This document shows, piece after piece, positions 1 through 7,454 of a stretch of DNA of 58,884 nt; within the stretch, counting starts at the first letter, position 1; each line of letters opens with the position of its first letter. Where the stretch lies: the NCBI GenBank assembly GCA_910589035.1, contig CAJUSI010000031.1, positions 1 to 58,884 of the forward strand. Direction: 5' to 3'. A program made the position numbers and the translations under genes. Below the pieces are notes generated by a model, which did no database searches, was not told the DNA's origin, and saw only the letters and a program-made list of their open reading frames with translations. Source of the stretch: an uncultured Acetatifactor sp. (GTDB lineage: Bacteria > Bacillota > Clostridia > Lachnospirales > Lachnospiraceae).

Positions 1-118
1 ATAGCATCGCCGTAAAGATGCCTTCCTGCACCAATCTTTTATGTACTCAACAAAACGGATGTACAGAATCTGCAAAACTGCGGAATAAGATCATGAGATA
101 TTTTTTCATAAAATTTAA
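1..118. mobile_element. Probable end of a second, tandem integrative element
   Basis: This stretch resembles the tRNA-proximal end of the element to its right. The block at 8-22 matches 10,890-10,904 in 14 of 15 bases, 42-55 matches 10,926-10,939 in 12 of 14, and 59-69 is identical to 10,952-10,962, all in the same order and followed by an att copy. I infer that a related element ends here at the same att core, giving a tandem array beside tRNA-Pro. The rest of that element lies outside the window. No gene is supported in these bases. Confidence 0.6.
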
Positions 119-141
119 AATCGGGGTGACAGGATTCGAAC
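119..141. repeat. Left att site (tRNA-Pro 3'-end duplicate)
   Basis: These 23 bases are identical to 11,020-11,042 and correspond to the T-arm and acceptor end of the tRNA-Pro gene (reverse complement). After position 141 the match stops and no tRNA body follows, so this is the displaced attachment copy left by site-specific integration. YCGCCGYA-type octamers flank it (near 7-14, 239-246, 250-257) and recur near 10,889; they might be integrase arm-binding sites. Confidence 0.85.
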
Positions 142-287
142 ACCTTTTCCCGGCTTTTTCAAGCATTTTTACGCAACTTTATCCCCCTGGAAGTCCAGTC
201 TGAGAACCGATTCGCTGATTTTACCCTTGCAAAAAGTGTCGCCGTAGCGTCGCCGCAAAAAGGGCGGAGCGCCACGGAACAATTCTG

Positions 288-1127
288 CTAGACCTGCTGT
301 AAAACCTGAGATTCAATTTCCTTTCGGTCTTCCTCCGACAGCTCCGGGAAATACTCAGCAATCTCGTCTATGGCAATTTTCCCTTTTTGTATCATAAAAA
401 TTGCTTTGTTTTTAGCTGTTTCCTGTTTAATGTCATTCTCAAAAGCCTTGTAAATCTGTTCATCATCAAATAATGTCATCATTATGTCTACAACCTCCTT
501 TTCCCTGCTTTCCAGATACTCTTTCAGCACGTTTCTGTCCTTGCAGATACGGATTGTTTCCGTAACCGCCTCTCTGGTATTGCCATAGCATTTTCTCTGC
601 TCCCGATAGACCTTGCAGAAAATAATATACTGCCCGATAATGTCTGCTTCATTCTCCTGATATAATACTTTGATTTCCGCATCAATGGAAATTCTGGTTC
701 CATTAAAAAAGTCCTTTGACAGTGATATTATATCCGGAATTGTTTTTCTTTCTCCTGTAAATATCACATACAGTTCCGGCTTCGGCATCTTTACCTTTTT
801 GCTTCCATACAGGTTCTGGTTCGTCCTCCTGAAATAATCATGATATGTCTGCATCAGGTACATCAGCGCACGGATGATTATGTTCATTGTCCATGTTGAC
901 TGGCTTTCCACCAATACCATGAGCCTGTCGCCTACAGAGAATCCCAGGTCATTATAGTCTGCATCCACTAACACATGCTTGAGTGTGATATCTGCAATTT
1001 CATCCTCCGTTGCCTCTCCGTCCTCTGGATGCAGGGCTTTATAAAGTTGCAGCAGATACTTTTTCTCTTGAAACAGGTTAGTGAACACGCTGTCCCTTAT
1101 TTTTCGTTTCGGTGTGCTTTCAGCCAT
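288..1127 (-). CDS. Rpn-family PD-(D/E)XK nuclease / putative transposase
   Basis: The 279-aa protein has the layout of the Rpn (recombination-promoting nuclease, PDDEXK_2) family common in Clostridia: an N-terminal region with NLFQEKKYLLQLYKAL, a nuclease core with NDLGFSVGDRLMVLVESQ (the E-x-Q end of the PD-ExQ motif) at about residues 59-77, and a helical C-terminal part rich in K, E and I. Family members nick or cut DNA, and some have been linked to phage defence. It is the last gene before the left att, 172 bp after the integrase on the same strand. The start has a purine-rich GGGGTAAAGG site. Function within the element is unknown; a defence cargo or a hitch-hiking gene are both possible. 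Confidence 0.75.
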   Translation of the reverse strand: MAESTPKRKIRDSVFTNLFQEKKYLLQLYKALHPEDGEATEDEIADITLKHVLVDADYNDLGFSVGDRLMVLVESQSTWTMNIIIRALMYLMQTYHDYFRRTNQNLYGSKKVKMPKPELYVIFTGERKTIPDIISLSKDFFNGTRISIDAEIKVLYQENEADIIGQYIIFCKVYREQRKCYGNTREAVTETIRICKDRNVLKEYLESREKEVVDIMMTLFDDEQIYKAFENDIKQETAKNKAIFMIQKGKIAIDEIAEYFPELSEEDRKEIESQVLQQV

Positions 1128-1299
1128 CCCTTTACCCCTTTTTCTGTATATTTGAGCCGACTTTCTATAGGATATCTTTATTATACAGAAAGCTTCTCCT
1201 GTTTACAATAAAATTCCCATGAAATTTTTGTCAGCTATGTAAAAGAGGGAATACCAAAAGATATTCCCTCCATAAGTACAGCCGCCACATCATGCGCTG

Positions 1300-2490
1300 C
1301 TATTGTGATGCCGCTATTGTATTCCCGAAAATCTCTTCCAGTTTTGCCATATCTGATTTCATCCTGTTCATGGTGGCATGCTGATAGCGTTTGGTACTCT
1401 GTATGGTGCTGTGTCCTCCTGTGGCTATGATGGAAAGCTCGCTGAAGCCGATTTCCGTGCACAGCGTAAAATAGGTATGTCTTAAGTCATGCAGACGGTA
1501 ATGGGGCAGGTCAGGGCATTCCTTTTCCAGAAAGCTTTTGTAGATTTTATACATCCTGTTGTCGCTGACCGGTGCAAAGGGGGCATGGTGCAGAATGAAG
1601 ACATGACCCTGTCCCTGGAAATCTTCCTCCCTGGACTGTTCCTTGACGTACATCTTTCTGGCCGTCTGCAGAATGCGATATACCTCTCCTCCCGGCTGAA
1701 TCGGAATGACGCGGGTTCCGGCCTTTGTCTTTGTCTCCTTTTCCGTCATCTTTCCATCAGCATACACAGCGGCGCGGCGGACGCAGAGAAAGCTTTCCTT
1801 TTCTCCCAGTGTGACATCTTCCCAGCGCAGGGCCGCAAGCTCTGAACGTCTCAGCCCCCCGGCAAGACAGGTCAGGGCTAACAGCAGCTGTATATTGATG
1901 TTGCCTGCAGACTTAGCCCGTTCCATCATCAGCTTGACTTCTTCCATGCTGTAGGCATTCCCCTCTTTGCTCGCCGCTTTGGGGAGCATCACATATTCAC
2001 AGGGGTTCGGGATATCGCGTTTCAGATAATTATCTATCTTTGCCCTTTTGAGGATGACTGATACCAGATTCACGATATTTCGGATTGTCTTTGCAGATTT
2101 CCCCGCAGAGGCATACCTGTTGACCATATCCTGTATTGCTTCAGTGGTGATTTCGGAAAGATACCTGTTTCCTAAATGCTTCGCTATACCGTCTTTTGTA
2201 TAGAACAGCTGACGGTAATGCTGTCTGGTGGTGGGGGACAGGGAGTTGGTATATTTGGGGAAATAGACTTCCTCCGCATAATTTTTCAGCGTGACAGGCT
2301 CCTTTGTGGTATAGGCTCCGAATTCTGCTTCCAGTTCCATCTGGCAGCGGATTTTTTCGGCCTGGGCTTTGGTGGTTCCCTGGGGAAGAACCTGGTATTC
2401 CCTTTTGCGCTCCCCACCCCGTGTATAATCTCTGACGATACGGTAGCATGTACCGCTTTTGCGGCTTACTTTCTCAACATAGAATGACAT
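1300..2490 (-). CDS. int: Tyrosine site-specific integrase
   Basis: A 396-aa phage/Tn916-like tyrosine recombinase that would catalyse integration at, and excision from, the tRNA-Pro att sites. An arm-type N-terminal DNA-binding region (1-60) is followed by a SAM-like core-binding domain (about 65-165) and the catalytic domain: first Arg in GGLRRSELAALRW, the H-x-L-R-H-T box in YRLHDLRHTYFT, the GGH motif and the nucleophilic Tyr in STKRYQHAT. The start chosen is the ATG at 2490, 8 bases after GGAGG; the GTG directly before it is less likely. That ATG shares one base with the excisionase stop (TGATG), so the two are translationally coupled. Confidence 0.93.
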   Translation of the reverse strand: MSFYVEKVSRKSGTCYRIVRDYTRGGERKREYQVLPQGTTKAQAEKIRCQMELEAEFGAYTTKEPVTLKNYAEEVYFPKYTNSLSPTTRQHYRQLFYTKDGIAKHLGNRYLSEITTEAIQDMVNRYASAGKSAKTIRNIVNLVSVILKRAKIDNYLKRDIPNPCEYVMLPKAASKEGNAYSMEEVKLMMERAKSAGNINIQLLLALTCLAGGLRRSELAALRWEDVTLGEKESFLCVRRAAVYADGKMTEKETKTKAGTRVIPIQPGGEVYRILQTARKMYVKEQSREEDFQGQGHVFILHHAPFAPVSDNRMYKIYKSFLEKECPDLPHYRLHDLRHTYFTLCTEIGFSELSIIATGGHSTIQSTKRYQHATMNRMKSDMAKLEEIFGNTIAASQ

Positions 2491-2759
2491 CACTTCTTCC
2501 TCCTTCCTGTTATTTTGGGCTTATGGCTGCCCTGCGCCAGTTGGTATTCCATATTTCCATCCGTTTCCAGGAGCCTTTTTTCCACTTCGTCACGCACATA
2601 ATAATATTGCCGCCCAATCTTGCGGTAATGACAGTATGTGTTCAAAAAAACCCTTAACCTGCGGATATCAATGTCCAGGTATTCTTCCTGTACCTGTCTG
2701 GCGGTCATAAGCTTTGGATTTGTTTTGTCCTTACGGATTCCGGCTGTCTTCTCCGACAT
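2490..2759 (-). CDS. xis: Excisionase-like DNA-binding protein
   Basis: A small 89-aa basic protein directly upstream of the integrase and overlapping it by one base. The middle part (about 20-70) has the look of a winged-helix excisionase or MerR-like fold: KLMTARQVQEEYLDIDIRRL followed by a G-R-Q-Y-Y-Y-V-R-D-E-V stretch, typical of the wing that reads the recognition residues. I place the start at the ATG at 2759, preceded by AGGAGG with 8-base spacing, rather than at an in-frame TTG 18 bases upstream that would lie across that ribosome binding site. Excisionases bias the integrase towards excision. Confidence 0.7.
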   Translation of the reverse strand: MSEKTAGIRKDKTNPKLMTARQVQEEYLDIDIRRLRVFLNTYCHYRKIGRQYYYVRDEVEKRLLETDGNMEYQLAQGSHKPKITGRRKK

Positions 2760-2894
2760 ATTGCTTTTCCTCCTCAATTTGATAATATAAATTTTTCATT
2801 GCGCTTTCTATCGTCAATATCGTCAAAATCCCTTTTGCCTTTATCTGAACTGGGCAATCTGCCACCCGACGACACCGACGATATGCGTTATCCC

Positions 2895-4358
2895 TTATTC
2901 TTTCCAAATCTTGATGTAACGCTCAGCTGCACGCCCGGTCTCAAAATAAATCCCAATATCTTCCAAATTGCTCCTGTTTGCACCTATTTTCCGGGTAAGG
3001 GATGCAGGTGAACGGGGAAAGTCTGCATAACCGAACCTCAATTCTCCACAGGCATAATCTTTTAGCTCTCTGTAAAAATCAGTCGGGTTAAATACCAATA
3101 TTTCCGATTCACTATATTGCATCATGAACTGTTCTATTGCGGTCAATACAATATCTCCCGATACTATGGCTTCATTGACAGTATTATGGTTTTCTTCAAA
3201 AGCTTCATATATTTCATCCTCTTTGATGCCAATCTGCCTTCCAACCTTTACCGCAAGCATATAAAAATCCACCAACCGAAAAGGAGAACAGTATTTTATA
3301 GGTTCATCATCTCCAATGACTCCTTGCACAGCACGGCATATCGCCCCAAAGAAACGGGGTTTATCCTGTTCCCACTCCTCTTTCAGTTCCAACTCTCCAC
3401 GTCTGTCTTCCTGGCTGAAGCGCTCTAAATGAAATGTCAGTATCCTATCCGCAAGGTCACTCTTTGTGACGCACTGGTTTACACTATTAAAAATGACGAT
3501 GGACTTTAAGCTTCTGAACATTTGTGTATTGTCCGTAAAAAGCTTACGTTTTGGGATGATTCCTCCAGTGCAGGCCAGACAGAAAAGATTGCTGACCTCT
3601 TCATTAATCCACCCAATATTATCAAATGCCACCATATAATCGGCTGATAGGCACATGGCAATATCATCTAGTCTTTTAGGAAGTGCAAATACGCCTGTAG
3701 ATACTGGATTCAGCAAGTCAAGAATGCGTTTTTCACAGGATGTCTTTCCGCTTGCCTTTTCCCCATACAGTTGGATAAGCGGCATGGGCATAACCTCAAA
3801 GAAAAAACTTGCCACCAAAAAAACGGAAAACAAAACCTTTTCCGAAGCAGATGAAAAATGAAAATGCTTCTCCACAAATTCAGGTATCTCCCATGGCTCT
3901 CCCTCTAAATCAGGCATGACCTGTCTGCAAAATACATTGCTCCTTCTCATCAAAATTTTACTGTTTTTGACAGTGGTTATTCCCTTTTCAGTAATTTTTA
4001 AAAAGTGACACCCATCAAGCCCTAAATCATAGTACACGGTATTGTGCTGAACGCAGATACGCCTATGCAGTTCTTTCATTTCGCCATTTTCTGCAAACAT
4101 CTTCAAATATCCTGTAACTTGTTGAACTATCCCTGATGACAGATATATATCGTCTAGCTGATAAAAACAAAATTTCCTCAACCAACATTCAAATTCTGTA
4201 CTGTCAAGGGGAACTATACTATTGTCTGTTTCTGCTTTGATAAATGCTTCTCCTGTAAGTGAACGAAATATCTCCGTATGACTTTGAATCTCGTTGATAA
4301 TCTGTTCCGCACTAACGTGGGAAGAATCTATTTTATTGATTTCCTTATTTTTTACCAT
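2895..4358 (-). CDS. P-loop ATPase, replication/helicase type
   Basis: A 487-aa protein with a central ATPase: Walker A GEKASGKT near residue 197, a Walker B-like strand YMVAFDNIGW near 240, and a conserved arginine in DLADRILTFHLERF near 300. The order and the N-terminal region that handles a V-Y-Y-D-L-x-x-D patch resemble the helicase part of primase-helicase proteins found in integrative elements and satellites. A C-terminal winged-helix-like part (400-487) contains SPASLTRKIGANRSNLEDIG. The start at 4358 has GGAGG 8 bases before it; the longer reading adds 19 residues without a site. It likely drives autonomous or rolling replication of the excised element, but no primase motif is seen and the family is not certain. 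Confidence 0.55.
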   Translation of the reverse strand: MVKNKEINKIDSSHVSAEQIINEIQSHTEIFRSLTGEAFIKAETDNSIVPLDSTEFECWLRKFCFYQLDDIYLSSGIVQQVTGYLKMFAENGEMKELHRRICVQHNTVYYDLGLDGCHFLKITEKGITTVKNSKILMRRSNVFCRQVMPDLEGEPWEIPEFVEKHFHFSSASEKVLFSVFLVASFFFEVMPMPLIQLYGEKASGKTSCEKRILDLLNPVSTGVFALPKRLDDIAMCLSADYMVAFDNIGWINEEVSNLFCLACTGGIIPKRKLFTDNTQMFRSLKSIVIFNSVNQCVTKSDLADRILTFHLERFSQEDRRGELELKEEWEQDKPRFFGAICRAVQGVIGDDEPIKYCSPFRLVDFYMLAVKVGRQIGIKEDEIYEAFEENHNTVNEAIVSGDIVLTAIEQFMMQYSESEILVFNPTDFYRELKDYACGELRFGYADFPRSPASLTRKIGANRSNLEDIGIYFETGRAAERYIKIWKE

Positions 4359-4496
4359 AATATATACCTCCAATATAACAAATATTGCTGACCTTATTTC
4401 TATCAGCCTGGCCATTTAGCTTGCCTCCGGTTCCCCCACATCATCATGAATGCAGGGGAAAGGCAGGCTATAAGCGTGAATGGCTGATAACAGCAT

Positions 4497-4799
4497 TTAT
4501 TGGTACATTATTGCATCTAATTGTATTTCTTTTATTGTGAATGTTCCTGCGTCTTCAACCATAGTCGCCATTATATAAGTCTCATTTAAGAACTCTAAAT
4601 TTACAGTACCATCCTTTCTGTACAAACATAGCTTATGGCAGAAAAAGTCATACTCTTTTCCATATGCAGGAATCTGGAAGCTGACGGAGCGTAAATGCCC
4701 TTCTATTCTTACAGATATATTCATTGAAAGCGTTAGATTGTCCCTGTTAAAGGAATAACCGGAAATTATACCAAAAACAATCGATGTATGCTTGCTCAT
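4497..4799 (-). CDS. Conserved-looking hypothetical protein, 100 aa
   Basis: I do not recognise this protein. It is 100 aa, mostly predicted beta strand (alternating hydrophobics in NLTLSMNISVRIEG and TFTIKEIQLDAIMYQ), with no membrane segment or signal peptide and two cysteines. Its ATG overlaps the stop of the acidic-tail gene upstream (ATGA), so the two are one translational unit. The context between that protein and the replication-type ATPase suggests a DNA metabolism or element-maintenance role, but nothing in the sequence shows it. Confidence 0.6.
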   Translation of the reverse strand: MSKHTSIVFGIISGYSFNRDNLTLSMNISVRIEGHLRSVSFQIPAYGKEYDFFCHKLCLYRKDGTVNLEFLNETYIMATMVEDAGTFTIKEIQLDAIMYQ

Positions 4800-5206
4800 T
4801 CTTCATCCTCATCCTCGTCGTCTTCATCCTCATCGTCTTCATCTTCTTCATATTCCTCATATTTTTCATCTTCCAATTCATCATAATAATCTTCGTCAAT
4901 GTAAATCCTGTTGACGTAAAGGAGCCCATCCTTTCCTTTTCTAAGTGTTCCTACGATACGCATATCCAATAATTCCTCTGTATCTATTCTTCCATACTCG
5001 TCAATCACGTCTAACTCTTCCATTGTTTTGCCAAATTGCGAGTTTTTATTTTCACTAATTGGAAGATATTTAATGTAATCTACATCCTCATCCTTATCAA
5101 ATCTAACCACGATAACAAGCCTTTTCTTATTTGCTTTATAATCAGTAATGACACCACGATACCAGATTCCTTCCTTTAACCGACATCCTCTAATAAGATA
5201 AACCAT
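4796..5206 (-). CDS. Hypothetical protein with long acidic tail
   Basis: A 136-aa protein with a beta-rich N-terminal part (residues 1-85, pattern like a small OB or SH3-like barrel) and a C-terminal tail of about 40 residues that is almost entirely Asp, Glu and Tyr. Acidic tails of this sort occur on single-strand DNA binding proteins and on DNA-mimic proteins, but the usual SSB tip (DDDIPF) is absent. The start is supported by GAGAGG upstream. It is the first gene of a run of five minus-strand genes ending with the integrase (acidic tail, 100 aa, ATPase, xis, int). DNA mimicry or ssDNA binding is an inference only. Confidence 0.6.
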   Translation of the reverse strand: MVYLIRGCRLKEGIWYRGVITDYKANKKRLVIVVRFDKDEDVDYIKYLPISENKNSQFGKTMEELDVIDEYGRIDTEELLDMRIVGTLRKGKDGLLYVNRIYIDEDYYDELEDEKYEEYEEDEDDEDEDDEDEDEE

Positions 5207-5831
5207 TTTTTCAACCTCTCTATACTTTTACATGCACTTAAAAGAATGCATGTCCCATAATAAATAAACTGCATCCAAAACAACAAATAAACAATTATAC
5301 GTTTTATCCGCATGTATTCTTAATCCTTTTCCTCTAAAAATAAAGTTGACTAACCCAAAGGGTTCTAAATTATCTAATATAAACATTTGTCAACCATGAA
5401 ATTAAAATAAGCATATTAATAATCCGTCTTGTGTATGTGCAAGCCAACACGTTTTTCTTATAGGTGATTTATCGAAATCTTATGTACCAGTCCACCTCCC
5501 TTATTTCATATAAATGACAGGCATTTGGGAACATGCATGTAAAACGGTATTTCCACAAAAAAATTTTAATGCATGGCCGCCCAGTCCATAGGGCAGCCAT
5601 ACAACATCAATTCTGTAACAGTCAATCAAAGCATAACTCCCTTGTTAGCCTCATAGAATATTCTATATTCCGTTTTCAAGATACAATGTCCATAATGCCT
5701 TTCAGGATTATAGTATCCATTCGATTATGAAAGCAGAACTCTTTTTCATCGCAAAATGCGACCTATATCGGGATACATGCTCTTTCGTCCTCAGATTATT
5801 CAGGATTCTCCTCTAAACAATCTATGCATAA
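5207..5831. other. AT-rich non-coding region inside the element
   Basis: No supported gene lies in these 625 bases. The region holds several inverted repeats: CATGCA/TGCATG at 5231-5236 and 5247-5252, the palindrome AACCCAAAGGGTT near 5352-5364 nested inside GTTGAC (5345-5350) and GTCAAC (5389-5394), and GGCCGCCC/GGGCAGCC near 5576-5597. A TTGACA-like -35 on the minus strand is at 5388-5393 but a good -10 is not obvious. It probably contains the promoter for the acidic-tail operon; an origin of replication or transfer here is possible but unproven. Confidence 0.4.
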
Positions 5832-5963
5832 TCATTTCCTGCGGCCGCTCCTCTGGCTGACATACTTTGATGCCTGATAGATGGAGATTCCCAGTCCCGC
5901 TCCGGCTATGATAGAGTCAACAATGATTTTAGAAGTCGCTGTTGCGATAAGAAAACTAATCAA
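5832..5963 (-). CDS. Short hydrophobic peptide, 43 aa
   Basis: A 43-codon reading frame starts at TTG with AAGGAGGG seven bases upstream, 13 bases after the stop of the preceding 149-aa gene. The product starts MISFLIATATSKIIVDSII, has a Gly-rich small-xxx-small helix motif (AGAGLG) and ends in a basic tail (SQRSGRRK). The layout, one membrane helix and a positively charged C-terminus, is that of small membrane peptides such as type I toxins (Fst/Ldr-like) or holin-like peptides. No antisense RNA gene is visible. The strong ribosome binding site is the main reason to accept it. Confidence 0.55.
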   Translation of the reverse strand: MISFLIATATSKIIVDSIIAGAGLGISIYQASKYVSQRSGRRK

Positions 5964-5976
5964 TTTCTGTCCCTCC

Positions 5977-6426
5977 TTATTTTAAAAATGATTTCATGAT
6001 ACAGTGTGTTCTTTCATCCATGGCGCGATAAAGCAGTCCAACGGCATACAGCATCCGGTCTTTGTCGTTGTCCCTTGTAGGCTGTGCAACCCTGTCTGCA
6101 CTCTCTATTGAGACAAAGAAAAGATTGCCTGTAATCGTCCCTCCCGCGCCGCAGTCAAGGAATGGATAGGAACACAGATAATCCCTTTCGGCATCAGACA
6201 ATCCTTCCACTTCGCAGAGACCGATTTCCTCCGTTCCTAAAGTGCATATTTCCTGAATCACCGAGCCGCCATCCTTCTGTGACTGCGCAATCTGCTGCAT
6301 CAGGACTTTCTTCTCAAAGGTATGCTGTTCCAGGAATGAATCAAAGTCCCCTTCTGACAGCGCATCCAAAAGAAGCCCGTCGATTTCATTGGTATCGGAA
6401 AATAAATATCCTCCAAACTCTTTCAC
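5977..6426 (-). CDS. Hypothetical protein, 149 aa
   Basis: I do not recognise this protein. The start is best placed at the GTG at 6426, which has AGGAGG seven bases upstream; the longer reading from an ATG at 6444 would put that ribosome binding site inside the coding region. The product is acidic, soluble and lacks signals; a central glycine-rich segment (DCGAGGTITGNLFFVSIES) suggests a beta-hairpin core. It sits between the 128-aa unknown and the 43-aa peptide in a tight minus-strand cluster (spacings 27 and 13 bases). Confidence 0.55.
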   Translation of the reverse strand: MKEFGGYLFSDTNEIDGLLLDALSEGDFDSFLEQHTFEKKVLMQQIAQSQKDGGSVIQEICTLGTEEIGLCEVEGLSDAERDYLCSYPFLDCGAGGTITGNLFFVSIESADRVAQPTRDNDKDRMLYAVGLLYRAMDERTHCIMKSFLK

Positions 6427-6453
6427 TCTACTGCCTCCTGTCATCTCTACTTT

Positions 6454-6840
6454 TTACAGCTGCTTGTATAGGTGTTTCTTTTGTATAGAATATATGACTC
6501 CTATACGGCGGGCAGTCTTATGTACTTGTACATAATTGAGATACCATTCCCTTTCTCTGGTCATAGGGCTGCCCCCATCCCTGATTTCAAGCCGAATCAC
6601 ATCATTTTCCAACTCTACTTTAATGGGATACATATTTATGGCATCTTCGATTTCCCGCACGTCATCTCTGACGGAATCCAACAGAACAAGCACAAATCCC
6701 TTTCTTCCCAAACTTCCATCTTCCAGGATATAATCAATCCGCTTCAATAATTCGCGCGGGAGCCGGTACCGCCCCAAAAGACGGTTAAGGCTCCGGAGAA
6801 GCACCAGCTGGCTTCTGGTGTAAATTTTGATAAACTTCAT
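6454..6840 (-). CDS. Hypothetical protein, 128 aa
   Basis: The family is not recognised. The start at 6840 (MKFIKIYTRSQ) has GGAG with a seven-base gap; upstream in-frame ATG codons lack a spaced site. The N-terminal half is basic and helical (RSLNRLLGRYRLPRELLKRI), the middle is hydrophobic strand (KGFVLVLLDSVRDD), and the end is basic, which would suit a nucleic-acid or membrane-surface protein. It follows the 24-aa peptide by 74 bases and is followed 27 bases later by the 149-aa gene, so it is probably in one operon with them. Confidence 0.55.
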   Translation of the reverse strand: MKFIKIYTRSQLVLLRSLNRLLGRYRLPRELLKRIDYILEDGSLGRKGFVLVLLDSVRDDVREIEDAINMYPIKVELENDVIRLEIRDGGSPMTREREWYLNYVQVHKTARRIGVIYSIQKKHLYKQL

Positions 6841-6914
6841 ATGCATTCTCCTTTGCAGCAAAACGGCGGGCAAGCTATCCACTATAGCCTACCCGCCTTG
6901 CATAATACCTCTGA

Positions 6915-6989
6915 CTATGCCATCTCGCCTAAAAAGGCAAGCACACTGACTGTCAGGACACATGATGCGATAAAAATACCTGCGTGCAT
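6915..6989 (-). CDS. Very short hydrophobic peptide, 24 aa
   Basis: A 24-codon frame begins with ATG 8 bases after AAGGAGG. The product, beginning MHAGIFIASCVLTVSVLAFL and ending GEMA, is a single hydrophobic helix with no charged residue until near the end. Its size and strong ribosome binding site resemble small membrane peptides or a leader peptide for the downstream 128-aa gene. It lies 134 bases after the lipoprotein gene. Chance is a real alternative at this length. Confidence 0.4.
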   Translation of the reverse strand: MHAGIFIASCVLTVSVLAFLGEMA

Positions 6990-7123
6990 GTAAAATTCCT
7001 CCTTTCCGATATGGTTTCAGAGAAATAATATATATTTGATTTCCTCAATTATCTTTTGATTCCAGTGGCTATTCCCACTAGGGCAGTGAAAAAGCAAGAA
7101 TTTCAAACATATTCCGCCTTTCC

Positions 7124-7429
7124 TTATTTCCTGCCGCGTAACACCATGATAATAAAACCGATTACCGCAACGCCGACCACAAACAGGAATACTTTTTCAA
7201 AGAAGCCGAAAACAGCGCCTATGATTCCCTTTCTGGGCAACGGCTCATTTGCAAGGTAAGCGTCCACTGTCTCAAGATATTCTGCTGTTGATACTTTCCC
7301 CTCCTCATACTGCTTTTCCACTTTCGCCATTTCCTTTTCTGACACATAATGCCCTCCGCAGGCACTGAAACAGCAGGTAAAGCACAGCATCATCAGGGCA
7401 GTAATCACAAATCTTTTTACAATACGCAT
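7124..7429 (-). CDS. Small lipoprotein with C-terminal membrane segment
   Basis: A 101-aa protein with a lipoprotein signal peptide: basic MRIVKRF, a hydrophobic core, and the lipobox FSAC followed by GG. The mature part has a charged helix (KEMAKVEKQYEEGKVSTAEYLE, about 30-50, which reads like a SHOCT-type short helical motif) and a C-terminal membrane helix (VFLFVVGVAVIGFIIMVL) ending in RGRK. It should therefore be attached to the outer face of the membrane at two points. The start at 7429 is preferred over one at 7441 because the latter abuts its purine stretch. It begins 25 bases after the 701-aa protein stops, so the two are probably partners. Confidence 0.65.
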   Translation of the reverse strand: MRIVKRFVITALMMLCFTCCFSACGGHYVSEKEMAKVEKQYEEGKVSTAEYLETVDAYLANEPLPRKGIIGAVFGFFEKVFLFVVGVAVIGFIIMVLRGRK

Positions 7430-7454
7430 TTTATCATTCATCCTTTCCACTATA

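Noticed and set aside
18..203. 61-codon open frame across the left att
   Set aside because: It has no ribosome site and crosses the tRNA-derived att copy.
2895..4358. Conjugation coupling ATPase
   Set aside because: The ATPase lacks membrane helices and the FtsK/VirD4 layout; arginine-finger placement fits a replication helicase better.
4747..4929. Met/Lys-rich small open frame
   Set aside because: A frame shadow of the acidic tail codons in the 4796-5206 gene.
5207..5831. Origin of transfer or replication
   Set aside because: Inverted repeats and AT-richness are suggestive, but there is no relaxase, iteron array or known nick site to support a call.
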